DNA from: Hyphomicrobiales bacterium
Lineage (GTDB): Bacteria > Pseudomonadota > Alphaproteobacteria > Rhizobiales > Rhizobiaceae
Direction of reading: 5' to 3'
Assembly (NCBI GenBank): GCA_900466605.1
Contig: UBMU01000026.1
Span: forward strand, 18,201 to 82,200
DNA: 64,000 bases
Below, piece after piece: positions 16,277 through 25,613 of the stretch. How positions within the stretch are numbered: position 1 is the stretch's first letter; every line of letters begins with the position of its first letter. A program made the position numbers and the translations under genes. Below the pieces are notes generated by a model that was not told where the DNA came from, ran no database searches, and worked only from the letters and a program-made list of their open reading frames with translations.

Positions 16277-17179
16277 ATGAAAAGTGGAATGGCACATGTC
16301 AATGGCCTCGAGTTGGCCTACGATGGTTTTGGTCATGAGGGTCATCCGGCAGTTCTTCTTCTTATGGGCAACAGCGCAGCAGGCTTGGTCTGGCCGGATC
16401 GCTTATGCAAGTCTTTGGCGGACTGCGGATACCATGTGATCCGCTATGACCAGCGCGATACCGGGCTGTCCAGTTACCTGGACTTTGAAAAGCAACCCTA
16501 CACACTGCACGATCTGGTCGACGACGCCTTCGGGCTTCTAGATGAACTCGGGATTGAAGCCGCCCATTTCGTCGGCTTGTCTCAGGGCGGAAATATTGCC
16601 TATCTCGCGGGATTGAGCAGACCGTCACGGGTGTTGAGCATCACGTCCATCATGTCGTCGCCGGATCTTCGAGCGAAGAACGACGCCTTCACCGGGCAAC
16701 CGGCGAGAGAAGGACAGTTGCCGCGACCCGCTGCTGAGTATGTGAGCGCCGTGATCTCGCTCAACAGTTCGCCCGCCGGATCCGACGAGGAAATTGCCAT
16801 TCGGTTCATGGAGAACTTCCGTCTCGCGGCCGGTTCAAGATCGCCCTTCGACGAAACTTTCTGGCTGATCTTGGGTCGAGCGATGGCCAAGAGGACACGC
16901 AGCGATGCGAAAATGGCCAATCACAGCAATCACAGCAAAGCGCAGATCGCTACGGCTCCTTTGACCGCGGTCGATCTGGGCCAAGTTGCTCAACCCTGCC
17001 TGATCGTGCATGGCGACATGGATCCGATTTTCCCGCTAGCGCACGCGCAGTGGGCGCATGCTCACTTGTCGGACGCTCAGCTTTGTCTTGTCTCCGATAT
17101 GGGACACGCCCTCGATCCCGCTTTCTTCGAGACGATCGTAGAGCGGCTAAGCATGTTTTTGGCGGGGCTCGATCATTAG
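16277..17179 (+). CDS. Alpha/beta-fold hydrolase
   Basis: A 300-residue hydrolase. The nucleophile elbow is GLSQGG with Ser102; the acid is the Asp in HGDMDPIFP (about 250) and the base is the His in SDMGHALDP (about 275), so the triad is complete. The cap region contains PFDETFWLI. The ATG at 16277 follows GGAG by 8 bp; a GTG at 16268 overlaps that site. The family covers esterases, lactonases and haloperoxidase-like enzymes. Control by the adjacent TetR repressor suggests use on a xenobiotic, antibiotic or plant ester. Confidence 0.9.
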   Translation: MKSGMAHVNGLELAYDGFGHEGHPAVLLLMGNSAAGLVWPDRLCKSLADCGYHVIRYDQRDTGLSSYLDFEKQPYTLHDLVDDAFGLLDELGIEAAHFVGLSQGGNIAYLAGLSRPSRVLSITSIMSSPDLRAKNDAFTGQPAREGQLPRPAAEYVSAVISLNSSPAGSDEEIAIRFMENFRLAAGSRSPFDETFWLILGRAMAKRTRSDAKMANHSNHSKAQIATAPLTAVDLGQVAQPCLIVHGDMDPIFPLAHAQWAHAHLSDAQLCLVSDMGHALDPAFFETIVERLSMFLAGLDH

Positions 17180-17537
17180 CCGCATTTCAAAGAGTGCTTC
17201 GCTCAACAGAGTGGTTTCTCCACGGCCATCGTCTCCGCCTATCGGCGAAGCCACGGCCGAGGTATTATCCAGTTTGGAGTTCGCTCCAGCGGCTTTTGGT
17301 TGCTGTATCAGGGGCTGTAGCGGCGGGTTGCGTTTCGGAGCCATTTCGGCTGCGCAGAACCGGATTGCTGACCGCGGCGCGGTTCTGTGGCGCAGGCTTT
17401 ATGGCGAGCGACAATTCGGCTCAACTCCCGCGAAGGGTAACCGTACGCCCACAAAAAACAGCTAGCCTTCTTGATTTTCCCTGGAACACTTGCCACGTCA
17501 TCGGCGAGTTTTTTATTCATCTCGATGAGGTCTCCGG
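17180..17537. other. Gap before htpG with no recognised gene
   Basis: About 360 bp with no supported coding sequence. No alternating A/T heat-shock promoter or CIRCE element was recognised by eye upstream of htpG. The ribosome site GATGAGG lies at 17524-17530. Confidence 0.4.
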
Positions 17538-19427
17538 GTGTCCGAAAATCAAGAAAAGCCAGTCGAAAGCCACGTCTTCGAAGCCGATGTTGCTCGCCTT
17601 CTCCACATGATGGTGCACTCGGTCTACTCTGACAAGGACGTCTTCCTTCGCGAGCTGATATCAAACGCTGCTGATGCCTGCGAAAAGCTACGCTATGAGG
17701 CCATCGAGACGCCGTCTCTGCTCGCAGGCGATGGAGAAGCGCGCATTACGCTGACGCTTGACGAGGAAGCAAATCGCCTCATCCTGGAAGACAACGGGAT
17801 TGGCATGGGCCACGATGAGTTGATCGAGGCGCTCGGTACGATTGCTCGGTCTGGTACACGGGCCTTCATGGAACGGATCGAAGCCAATAAGCTAGGCGGC
17901 GAGGGGTCGCAACTTATCGGGCAGTTCGGTGTCGGCTTCTACTCGTGTTTCATGGTTGCCGAGCGCGTCGACGTCGTCTCTCGCCGCGCCGGATCGGACG
18001 ACGCCTGGCGTTGGTCCTCGGATGGAAAGGGCAGTTTTGAGGTTGCTGCGATTGACTTGATAGACGCGCCAGTCCGAGGGACACGTATCACTCTCCATTT
18101 AATGGAAGATGCTAAGAACTACACATCCCGCTGGACGGTTGAACGTATCGTCAAGGAACAATCGGGCCACGTGCCCGTGGCAATCAACATCATTGCAAAG
18201 CCAGGCGGTGAGCCCGAGCGGATTACTGATGGCTCCGCACTTTGGACCAAGCCTAAGAACGAGGTCTCAAAGGACGAGTACACTGACTTCTACCGGGGAC
18301 TGTCAGGTCAGTACGATGATCCGGCGGTGACCGTACATTTCCGTGCCGAAGGAAGGCACGAATATACCGCCTTGGCCTTCGTCCCTGGTTCCCAGCCGTT
18401 CGACATGTTCGACCCCGATCGCAAGGGGCGGATCAAGTTGTACGTGAAGCGGGTGTTTATCACCGACGACGCCGAGCTCCTGCCGCGCTACCTCCGGTTT
18501 GTCCGTGGTCTCGTTGATACCTCCGATCTGCCTCTGAATGTCTCGCGCGAGATGATACAGGAAAGCCCGATCTTGTCGGCGATCCGCAAAGGTGTAGCGA
18601 ACCGCATTGTAACAGCGATTGAAAAACTGGCGGAAAGTGAGCCTGAAACCTTCCGTACCCTTTGGGACAACTTCGGTGCGGTTATCAAGGAAGGCGTCTA
18701 TGAGGATTTCGAGCGGCGCTCCCAGTTGCTTGCACTATCGCGGTTCCGGACGACAGCCTCAGGCGAAGGCTTCAGATCGCTCGTCGAGTACGTGAAGGAC
18801 ATGAAGAGCGAGCAAAGTGTCATCTATTACCTGGCGGGCGGCAACCTTGAACAGTTGAAGGCATCGCCACAGTTGGAGGGTTTCCGTGCTCGAGGAATAG
18901 AAGTCCTTCTGTTGACGGATTCCATTGACAGCTTCTGGACGATGAACGCCCCCGAATTTGAAGGAAAGGCGTTTAGGTCTGTAACGCAGGGCGCTGCCGA
19001 CCTGTCTCAATTCCCCAAGCTCGATGGCCAGTCTGTTGCCAGCCCTGAGGCATCTGCGGAGGAGGTGGCGTTTGTCGAGTTTGCAAAGAAGACGTTGGCC
19101 GATCACGTCGCGGATGTTCGCGCCTCCGATCGGTTGACAGAGAGTGCGGTGTGCCTTGTCGCGCCAGAGAACGGCTATGATCGCCAGATGGAGAAAATCC
19201 TCCAGAGTGCCGGCCGTCTCGACACAGCGGCGAAGCCGATCCTCGAAATCAATCCCGCGCATCCGATGGTTGCCTCGATTACATCGATGAAGGACGATGA
19301 TGGGTTCCGTGAGGACGCGACATATCTTCTTCTCGATGAAGCCCGCATTCTGGATGGGGACAAGCCTACCGACCCCCGAGCGTTCGCAGAGCGTTTGGCC
19401 CGGCTTTTCGCGAGGACGGTGCGCTGA
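17538..19427 (+). CDS. htpG: Molecular chaperone HtpG (Hsp90)
   Basis: A 629-residue cytoplasmic chaperone of normal length. The GHKL ATPase domain shows LISNAADACEKLRYEA, EDNGIGM and IGQFGVGFYSCF. The middle domain includes LPLNVSREMIQES with its conserved Arg, and a C-terminal dimerisation domain follows. The start is GTG at 17538 with a good ribosome site 7 bp ahead; this gives MSENQEKPVESHVFEADV, the usual rhizobial N-terminus. It is surrounded by accessory genes rather than other chaperones, so it may be a displaced or additional copy. All motifs appear intact. Confidence 0.96.
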   Translation: MSENQEKPVESHVFEADVARLLHMMVHSVYSDKDVFLRELISNAADACEKLRYEAIETPSLLAGDGEARITLTLDEEANRLILEDNGIGMGHDELIEALGTIARSGTRAFMERIEANKLGGEGSQLIGQFGVGFYSCFMVAERVDVVSRRAGSDDAWRWSSDGKGSFEVAAIDLIDAPVRGTRITLHLMEDAKNYTSRWTVERIVKEQSGHVPVAINIIAKPGGEPERITDGSALWTKPKNEVSKDEYTDFYRGLSGQYDDPAVTVHFRAEGRHEYTALAFVPGSQPFDMFDPDRKGRIKLYVKRVFITDDAELLPRYLRFVRGLVDTSDLPLNVSREMIQESPILSAIRKGVANRIVTAIEKLAESEPETFRTLWDNFGAVIKEGVYEDFERRSQLLALSRFRTTASGEGFRSLVEYVKDMKSEQSVIYYLAGGNLEQLKASPQLEGFRARGIEVLLLTDSIDSFWTMNAPEFEGKAFRSVTQGAADLSQFPKLDGQSVASPEASAEEVAFVEFAKKTLADHVADVRASDRLTESAVCLVAPENGYDRQMEKILQSAGRLDTAAKPILEINPAHPMVASITSMKDDDGFREDATYLLLDEARILDGDKPTDPRAFAERLARLFARTVR

Positions 19428-19733
19428 ACTAGGACACTTTCCGCTGCTCCGAACCAATTCACTTTTATGAGATCGGCCAGGCATTTCGTGATGTAGCGAG
19501 CGAGTATGCACGACCGATCAGGAGACGCCGAAACCTTTGCTGTCCCCTTGTAGGGGCATCCTGTTCAATGCGGCGTTATGGAGCAAATGCCACATGGTCC
19601 CACTAGCGTGTGGTGGGTTCGCTCGACATGGCCCACAACGCTATCATTTGCATACTCTCGGGTGCTAAAATCCCTCTGACGAACAGCGAGGGCGACTGCC
19701 AGCCCATCAGACGCCAGACGAGGAGACTGTGTC
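19428..19733. other. Gap between htpG and LssY_C gene
   Basis: About 300 bp with no gene seen. The 3' end carries the AGGAG ribosome site (19721-19725) of the next gene. No terminator hairpin with a T tract was found after htpG. Confidence 0.4.
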
Positions 19734-20627
19734 TTGAGATTGCTGACGCGCCTTTTCCGGAGGTTTCTGGTTTTCTGTCTGGGTATACTCAGCGTTTGGC
19801 TGATCGTCTTCGTTGTTTTCGATACTGCGGACCACAGGTTTCCATGGCTCGTTGCGGTGTGCCTCACATATGGCCTGGCTGCTTACGTCATTCTTCCGAA
19901 CGTCATCCGACTGTCCCTGAAGGTTCTTCATCGGGGGCTGATCCCCAGATACACGATCACGGCCGATGGCCTGCCAGGCGATCCTATAAATTTCGTCCTC
20001 ATCGGCAATATTCAACAGCTCCGCGAGGCCTTTGCAACGGCGGGCTGGTCCACGGCCGACCATTTGGGGATCGTAAGCTCGTTGCGAATGATACGCGCTT
20101 TCCTGATGAACTCTGCCTATCCCACCGCACCTTTCAGCACCTTCTATCTCTTTGGGCGACGGCAGGACATAGGGTTCCAGGAGCCCATCGACGATAGCCC
20201 CCGCAAGCGCCATCACATCCGTTTCTGGGCCCTTAGTCTCGCCCATTCCGAGGACGACATGAGCGCGGCGAGCTTCTGGTTGAATACCGACAAGCCATCG
20301 CCCGAGGAGCGGGTCCTATGGGTTGGAGCAGGCACCAGAGATACCGGGCTGTCTCTGACCTGGCTGACATTCCAAGTCACACATAAGACAGACTCCGATA
20401 CGAACGCCGAGCGCGACTACATAGTCAATGAACTGAGGGCAAAGCACGTAATCGGGGAGGTCGCGCGGCATCAATCTGGCTCACGGTTGAACACCGGAAA
20501 GGTCAACCATTACATCACCGATGGTGAGATCGCATTTGCCAGCTTGACTGTCAGTGCCACGGTACCGGTCACGCCGGTGCCGTTGTCGGGCCGGATACAC
20601 CCTGATCCGACAGACCAGTCTGAATGA
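19734..20627 (+). CDS. LssY C-terminal-domain membrane protein
   Basis: A 297-residue protein. Two hydrophobic segments (about 8-30 and 36-56) are followed by a soluble domain with the LssY_C pattern DPINFVLIGNIQQLREAF, then APFSTFYLFGRRQDIGFQ and PRKRHHIRFWAL. The start is TTG at 19734, 8 bp after AGGAG. LssY_C proteins are often fused to or neighbours of PAP2 phosphatases and DedA-like proteins in envelope functions; here the domain stands alone with its own membrane anchor. Molecular function is unknown. Confidence 0.8.
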   Translation: MRLLTRLFRRFLVFCLGILSVWLIVFVVFDTADHRFPWLVAVCLTYGLAAYVILPNVIRLSLKVLHRGLIPRYTITADGLPGDPINFVLIGNIQQLREAFATAGWSTADHLGIVSSLRMIRAFLMNSAYPTAPFSTFYLFGRRQDIGFQEPIDDSPRKRHHIRFWALSLAHSEDDMSAASFWLNTDKPSPEERVLWVGAGTRDTGLSLTWLTFQVTHKTDSDTNAERDYIVNELRAKHVIGEVARHQSGSRLNTGKVNHYITDGEIAFASLTVSATVPVTPVPLSGRIHPDPTDQSE

Positions 20628-21032
20628 GTTCAAAGTGCCGAGCGCTCTTGACCAAGAGAAAGACCGAGTTCCCGCCAATCTAGGACCCTGACAGTCAGCG
20701 TGCAACGCGCCGAGCTAAATCGACGCGACCTCAGGTCTCCCCGAGGTCGCTCCCCGGCAGTATTAGAGGCTACCAATATCCTTCTTGAGCCAATCAGACA
20801 GGATTGTCGTCCTTTCGATGCGTCGCTTCAGGCAAAGAAAGGAAGCGATCAAATCGAAGATCGTAGTCACTGAACCTACCGCCGATAGGCGTGGTCGTGT
20901 CATTGCAGGAGTCGTTTCATCGACGCCCGTCATACTAATTTTTCTCATGATGGATCGCGGCATCAGAGCCGCGCCTTCTTTAAGCATGCGAGAACAATCG
21001 GCGGAGGTGTCAATTCGACGTGCTCCGCGTGA
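20628..21032. other. Gap with one hairpin and decayed sequence
   Basis: About 400 bp upstream of the LysR pseudogene. A hairpin with arms GCGACCTC (20725-20732) and GAGGTCGC (20743-20750) could end transcription of the LssY_C gene but has no T tract. The rest probably includes the lost HTH region of the LysR gene; no frame shows a readable HTH. Confidence 0.4.
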
Positions 21033-21751
21033 ACCGCTGGGGAGCGCTTTCTCACTCAGTGCCGGGCCCTGGTGGGTGACCTGAACGAAGCTATCGAACA
21101 GGTTGGTGAATCCGGAACCTTGCGGGGGCTCATCCGCATCACTTCGATCAACGACTTCGGACGGGAAAGCTGGCGGGACTGGTCGATGCCTTCCTAAACC
21201 ATCATCCGGGGGTGCGTATCGAACTCAGTCTTGGCGATGAAGTCAACGACATGAACGGCGGCAACTTCGACCTTGCTATTCGAACCGGGCCCCTGACAGA
21301 TTCCCGCCTGACCGCGAAGCTCATTCGTCGCAGTGGGCGTTTCGTGTGTGCGTCACCAACCTACTGGGCGACACATGGAAAGCCGAAGCATCCTCAGGAT
21401 TTGAAGGATCACAATTGCCTCGTTCTCTCGCGGAGGGGCGACCCGCAAAGCATCTGGCGCTTCACGGATGGAGGCGAACAGATCGCGGTGCACGTGTCCG
21501 GAAATCGAACTGCCAATGACGGTGGGCTTCTCAGGCAGTGGGCCATTTCTGGCGCGGGGGTCGTTCTGAAGTCCGACTATGATGTCGCCGAAGATATAGA
21601 TGGTGGACGGCTTTCCACGGCGCTCGACATCTACCGTCCAACGGATGTCAATCTCTATGCCGTGCACGCTTCGGGTCGTCAGCCATCACGGCGGGTGAAG
21701 GCATTTATAGAGTATCTCACAAATTCGGTACAAGCGGACGGACGCTCCTGA
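21033..21751 (+). pseudogene. LysR-family regulator, 5'-truncated and frameshifted
   Basis: From 21033 one frame reads TAGERFLTQCRALVGDLNEA and then RGLIRITSINDFGR, the linker and first effector strand of a LysR protein. At the run CGGGAAAGC near 21170 the frame shifts. The remainder (VDAFLNHHPGVRIELSLGD, FDLAIRTGPLTDSRL, CASPTYW, AISGAGVVLKSDYDVAEDI) continues in the frame that is open to 21751. One missing A restores the reading. The N-terminal HTH is not recognisable. Its nearest relative in the window by pattern is the LysR gene at 984. Confidence 0.75.
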
Positions 21752-21834
21752 TAGGAAACCCGGCGAGGCTCGCCCGTGATGACGGCCGCCCAGATATCCC
21801 GCAAGGGGTTCCTGGCGCGTGTGCGGGGTATCGA

Positions 21835-21866
21835 CAGATCGCCGAGTCTCATTTCTCGGCGATCTG
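21835..21866. terminator. Hairpin between LysR pseudogene and aldolase gene
   Basis: Perfect 12-bp arms CAGATCGCCGAG (21835-21846) and CTCGGCGATCTG (21855-21866) surround an 8-nt loop. It lies between two converging genes and could serve both directions. There is no T tract on either side, so it may be a rho-assisted terminator or a 3'-end stabiliser. Confidence 0.6.
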
Positions 21867-21918
21867 ACTAAATTGCCCGGCTCCGAACCGGAGCTGCCCA
21901 AAACTCGCCCCGGGGCAT

Positions 21919-22956
21919 TCAGGCGTAAAATTGGATCATCGATTCCGCCGGCAGCACCCTAATCCGAGAGGCGTTTCCGGCCGCTCCGAACCGCTCGAAT
22001 CTTTCGAGGCACACAGCCTCCATGCGAGTAATGCCGGGTTTCAGCATGCCGCGAATGTCGAAGGATCCCGGATTGGCCTTGAGGTACTCCCGGGCCGAAC
22101 CGGTAAGGGCCATGCGCAGATCCGTATCGATGTTGATTTTTCGAACTCCCATTCGAATGGCGTTTTCAACTTCCTCCAACGGGACCCCGTAGGTCTTGGA
22201 GATATGACCGCCGTTCTCATTGATGAGATCCTGGAGATCCTCGGGCACCGTGGATGCTCCATGCATCACCAGATGCGTGTAGGGCAAACGTTGATGGATC
22301 GCGGCGATGACATCCATCGCCAGTATGTCGCCCGTGGGCTTGCGGGAGAACTTATACGCGCCGTGCGACGTTCCGATCGCGACCGCCAACGCATCGACCC
22401 CTGTTGCCGCGACGAAATCTGCTGCCTGCTGCGGGTCGGTCAGCAACTCTTCGCGCTCGAGCGTCCCCACGAGGCCGTGACCGTCCTCTTGTTCGCCGCC
22501 TCCCGTTTCCAGTGAGCCAAGAACACCGATTTCGCCTTCGACAGAGACCCCGCGCGCATGGGCGTACGCGACGGTCCTGGCGGTCACATCGACGTTGTAC
22601 TCGTAGCTGGCTGGCGTCTTGCCGTCAGATTCCAGCGAGCCGTCCATCATCACGCTCGTGAAGCCGAGTGCGATCGCACTTTCGCAGACTTCTGGTGTTG
22701 ACCCATGGTCTTGATGGAAGCAGACCGGCACCTTCGGAAATCCCTGCGCCGCAGCCTTTACCAGACCGCTTAAAAGGACATCGTCGGCGTACTTGCGCGC
22801 GCTTTGACTCGCCTGGACGATCACCGGGCTATTCGAGCGTTCGGCCGCTCTGAGCACTGCTAGGAGAGTCTCCAGGTTGGTGATGTTGAAAGCGGGAACA
22901 CCGTAGCCGCGCTCGGCGGCATGGTCGAGTATTTGGCGCATAGAAGCGAGTGTCAT
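21919..22956 (-). CDS. fba: Class II fructose-1,6-bisphosphate aldolase (CbbA/FbaA-like)
   Basis: A 345-residue zinc aldolase. The active-site segment is CFHQDHGST with catalytic Asp83 and zinc ligand His84, followed by the acidic DGSLESDGKTPASYEYNVD region, GTSHGAYKF and VMHGASTVP (further zinc and phosphate ligands), and KINIDTDLRMA near the C-terminus. Length and motifs fit the CbbA-type enzyme. The ATG at 22956 follows AGGAGG; the open frame continues upstream without support. As the last gene after otnC it could condense DHAP from the Otn pathway with glyceraldehyde 3-phosphate. A tagatose or other bisphosphate substrate cannot be excluded. Confidence 0.92.
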   Translation of the reverse strand: MTLASMRQILDHAAERGYGVPAFNITNLETLLAVLRAAERSNSPVIVQASQSARKYADDVLLSGLVKAAAQGFPKVPVCFHQDHGSTPEVCESAIALGFTSVMMDGSLESDGKTPASYEYNVDVTARTVAYAHARGVSVEGEIGVLGSLETGGGEQEDGHGLVGTLEREELLTDPQQAADFVAATGVDALAVAIGTSHGAYKFSRKPTGDILAMDVIAAIHQRLPYTHLVMHGASTVPEDLQDLINENGGHISKTYGVPLEEVENAIRMGVRKINIDTDLRMALTGSAREYLKANPGSFDIRGMLKPGITRMEAVCLERFERFGAAGNASRIRVLPAESMIQFYA

Positions 22957-23014
22957 GAAGGTTCCTCCTGGTGTGTGGGTTCGCCACCGTGTGGCGTGTA
23001 TGGCTTCGAGATTT

Positions 23015-23653
23015 TCAGTTCGGGAAGGCTCTATTGATCTCGGCGATTTCTTCGGCGCGAAGGGGCGAAGTCTTCCTGTCGCCGAGAATGAAGAACAGTT
23101 TCGCTGTTTCCTCGAGTTCCTCGTAGGCATAGACCGCCTCTTCGAGACTGGCGCCTGACACGATCGGCCCGTGGTTCGCGAGCAGCATGGAGCGGTGATC
23201 CCGGGAAACCTTCTTTACTTCGTCCGCCAACGCCCGATCACCCGGACGGAAGTAGCGGACCAGGGGGAGCTTGCCGACCCGCATGACATGATATGCGGTC
23301 AGCGGCGGCAAAACATTTTCCGTCTGCTCGTGGCAGAGACAGGACACAGCCACCGAATAGGTCGAGTGGAGATGCACGACTGCACGGGCCGCCGGACGTT
23401 CCTGGTAGACCGCGAGGTGGAAGAAGTATTCCTTGGAGGGAGGGTCTCCGCTGATCGGCTCGCCGTCCGGTGAAAGCTTCGAGATCCGTTCCTCCTTGAG
23501 AAAGCCCAGGCTTGAATTCGTCGGGGTGACGAGAATGCAACCGTCGTCGAGCAGCACTGACAGATTACCCGCGCTGCCATGGGCCAGTTGCCGCGAGTAT
23601 AGAAGGCCACCCATAATCACGAGCTTTCGGCGCAGTTCCGCTTCGCTGGTCAT
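23015..23653 (-). CDS. otnC: 3-oxo-tetronate 4-phosphate decarboxylase (class II aldolase/adducin family)
   Basis: A 212-residue protein. HGSAGNLS (25-32), TPTNSSLGFL (44-53), the SKE at 73-75, HLHSTYS with metal-binding His94 and His96, and NHGPIVSG (about 160) are the class II aldolase pattern. OtnC decarboxylates 3-oxo-tetronate 4-phosphate to DHAP and CO2. The assignment rests on overlap with the OtnK kinase gene (ATGA), the pairing defined for tetronate (threonate/erythronate) catabolism. A fuculose-phosphate-type aldolase is the alternative. Confidence 0.88.
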   Translation of the reverse strand: MTSEAELRRKLVIMGGLLYSRQLAHGSAGNLSVLLDDGCILVTPTNSSLGFLKEERISKLSPDGEPISGDPPSKEYFFHLAVYQERPAARAVVHLHSTYSVAVSCLCHEQTENVLPPLTAYHVMRVGKLPLVRYFRPGDRALADEVKKVSRDHRSMLLANHGPIVSGASLEEAVYAYEELEETAKLFFILGDRKTSPLRAEEIAEINRAFPN

Positions 23654-24927
23654 GGCCGGCTCTCCCCCGACAGTGCTGCCAATGCTTCCTCGAAGAAGTT
23701 TGCACCGCCGAAGTTCCCGGACTTGAGGGCGAGTGCCAGGCCCTTCTGGCGGCTGACAAGGACGGGAACGCCGGGACTGACCTCAGGGCCGATCGCTAGA
23801 TCCCCGAGATCAAGCGCTTGCGCTACGGCACCGGAAGTCTCGCCGCCTGCCACCACAAGGCGGTTGACCCCGCCGTCCACGAGTTTGCGTGCCGTGTCGG
23901 CAAACAGCCCCTCAAGTTTCTCCGAGACGGCCTCGCGGCCATAGCGCGCCTGCGCCGCCGCAACGTCCTCCGGGGTACCTGAAGAGTAGACCAGGGGCGC
24001 GTTTCCGTGATTGGCTTGGATGAAGGAGACGACATCGTTCGACGTGGTACGTCCACTCATCACGTCGTCGACTGACACGGTCATAGCCGGATGATTGCGT
24101 GTGTGGACGTCGATCTGGCCTCGTGTCGCGCCGGAGCAGCTTCCGGCAAGGATGGCTTCGGGACCGCTGATGCCTTCGAAGCGCCCGCGCGCTCCCTTGG
24201 CGAGGCCACTGGCAATGAAATTCGAGGCAAGGCCCAGCGCTATCCCCGATCCACCGGTTAAAAGCGGAGAGTCGGAGCAGGCGAGTCCAATGGAAACAAG
24301 ATCCGCGTCACTGACTGCGTCCACGACGACGAGCGTTTCCCCGCGGTCTGCACTGGCTCTCAGGGCCGTTCGAATGGCATTCTTTCCCGCCCGAACGGTT
24401 TCCGTCGCTACCAGGCCGACTTCCGTACTGGTTTGCCGCCGGAGCCAGCGCCGGATGTTTGCGTCGGTCATGGGTGTCAACGGGTGGTTTTGCATCCCGG
24501 ATTCGTTGAGGAGCTTGTCGTTGACGAAGAGATGCCCTTGATACAGCGTGCGCCCCATGGCCGGGAATGCAGGGCAGGCGACAACGCCCTTCACGTTCAG
24601 TGCGTCCGCGAGCGCTTCCGCAACGGGGCCGATGTTGCCTTCCGGCGTGGAATCGAATGTCGAGCAATATTTGAAAACGACTTGGCGGCAGCCCTGCGCC
24701 TTGAGCCAGTGGAGGGCTTCGAGAGATCGTTCGACTGCTTCCTTGGAGGAAACCGAGCGCGTTTTCAGGGAGATCACCCCCGCCTCGATATCAGGTGAGG
24801 CATCGTCTTCTGGAATGCCCATGAATTGCGAAGTGGCCAGGCCGCCCTGTCTGGGAAGACCTTTGGCGAGCGTATTGGCGATATCGCTCGCGCCCGTGAA
24901 ATCATCTGCGATGACGCCGAGTAGCAT
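23650..24927 (-). CDS. otnK: 3-oxo-tetronate kinase (DUF1537 family)
   Basis: A 425-residue four-carbon acid sugar kinase. The N-terminal domain begins GVIADDFTGASDIANTL and contains KYCSTFDSTPEGNIGP, which binds the acid sugar. The C-terminal domain (about 250-425) holds the nucleotide-binding segment VAGGETSGAVAQAL. Members of this family phosphorylate 3-oxo-tetronates, 2-oxo-tetronates or D-threonate; linkage to otnC favours the first. Its stop overlaps otnC and the racemase-like gene ends 3 bp before it. No tetronate dehydrogenase (LtnD/DenD) is adjacent, so the oxidation step must come from elsewhere or from the zinc dehydrogenase at 32145. Confidence 0.9.
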   Translation of the reverse strand: MLLGVIADDFTGASDIANTLAKGLPRQGGLATSQFMGIPEDDASPDIEAGVISLKTRSVSSKEAVERSLEALHWLKAQGCRQVVFKYCSTFDSTPEGNIGPVAEALADALNVKGVVACPAFPAMGRTLYQGHLFVNDKLLNESGMQNHPLTPMTDANIRRWLRRQTSTEVGLVATETVRAGKNAIRTALRASADRGETLVVVDAVSDADLVSIGLACSDSPLLTGGSGIALGLASNFIASGLAKGARGRFEGISGPEAILAGSCSGATRGQIDVHTRNHPAMTVSVDDVMSGRTTSNDVVSFIQANHGNAPLVYSSGTPEDVAAAQARYGREAVSEKLEGLFADTARKLVDGGVNRLVVAGGETSGAVAQALDLGDLAIGPEVSPGVPVLVSRQKGLALALKSGNFGGANFFEEALAALSGESRP

Positions 24928-24930
24928 CTC

Positions 24931-25599
24931 TTACTCCATGACCAGTGTTTTCATGCGCGTGACGGCGGCCTCGGGGGCCGTCAGGACGGGTCTGTTCACC
25001 TTGCGTCTGACCTCCTCGGCTGCGCGAGAGGTCGAAAAATGCGCCAGCATGATCGCGTCCCGATCGGCAAACCGAGGGGCCATATCGGCGACGAGACGAT
25101 TGTGCGCGGTCGCTTCGCCGCGCCGTAGCAAATCGATTGCGTCGGGAACGACTATCGTTTCAAGGGTGCTCGGCACCCCGGCCTCCTTGGCGAACTGTCT
25201 GAATTCGTCCTCCATCGTGGATACCGCGGGTGCAAAGGTCGCAAGCATGCCGATCCGATTGCCGGCTGCGATCGCCTCCCGGAACATTGCCTCGTTCGGC
25301 CGCAGGATGGGGAGCGGAAGAACCTCGACCATCCGATCGATGGCAGGCCCGAAGGCCGAACAAGTGATGAGGACGCCATCGGCTCCGATCCGCTGCGCGT
25401 AGCGGCCAAAATCGACGAAGCGCTCGATCAATGCCTCGGAAATGTCAGCACCTTCCTTGGCGCGATCGATGGTAAGTCCGTCGTCCAATAGGTTCACTGC
25501 TTCGGCTTCCGGCCAATGTGTAGACATGGCGGTGTTCACCGGTTCCATGGCTACGGGCGTCGCGTGGAGGAGAACAATGCGGGGTCGAGGATTCATCAT
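24931..25599 (-). CDS. Asp/Glu/hydantoin racemase-family protein
   Basis: A 222-residue protein. VLITCSAFGPAID (76-88) supplies the first catalytic Cys (Cys80). The second position, in IMLAHFSTSRAA, has no Cys, as in the subfamily of this fold that reads AQFSxxRA. The start has AGGAGG 5 bp ahead. It sits between the solute-binding-like gene and otnK in one operon. A role as epimerase or isomerase on a tetronate or other hydroxy acid is plausible; with only one thiol it may not be a classical two-base racemase. Confidence 0.82.
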   Translation of the reverse strand: MMNPRPRIVLLHATPVAMEPVNTAMSTHWPEAEAVNLLDDGLTIDRAKEGADISEALIERFVDFGRYAQRIGADGVLITCSAFGPAIDRMVEVLPLPILRPNEAMFREAIAAGNRIGMLATFAPAVSTMEDEFRQFAKEAGVPSTLETIVVPDAIDLLRRGEATAHNRLVADMAPRFADRDAIMLAHFSTSRAAEEVRRKVNRPVLTAPEAAVTRMKTLVME

Positions 25600-25613
25600 A
25601 GCGGCCTCCTTGC

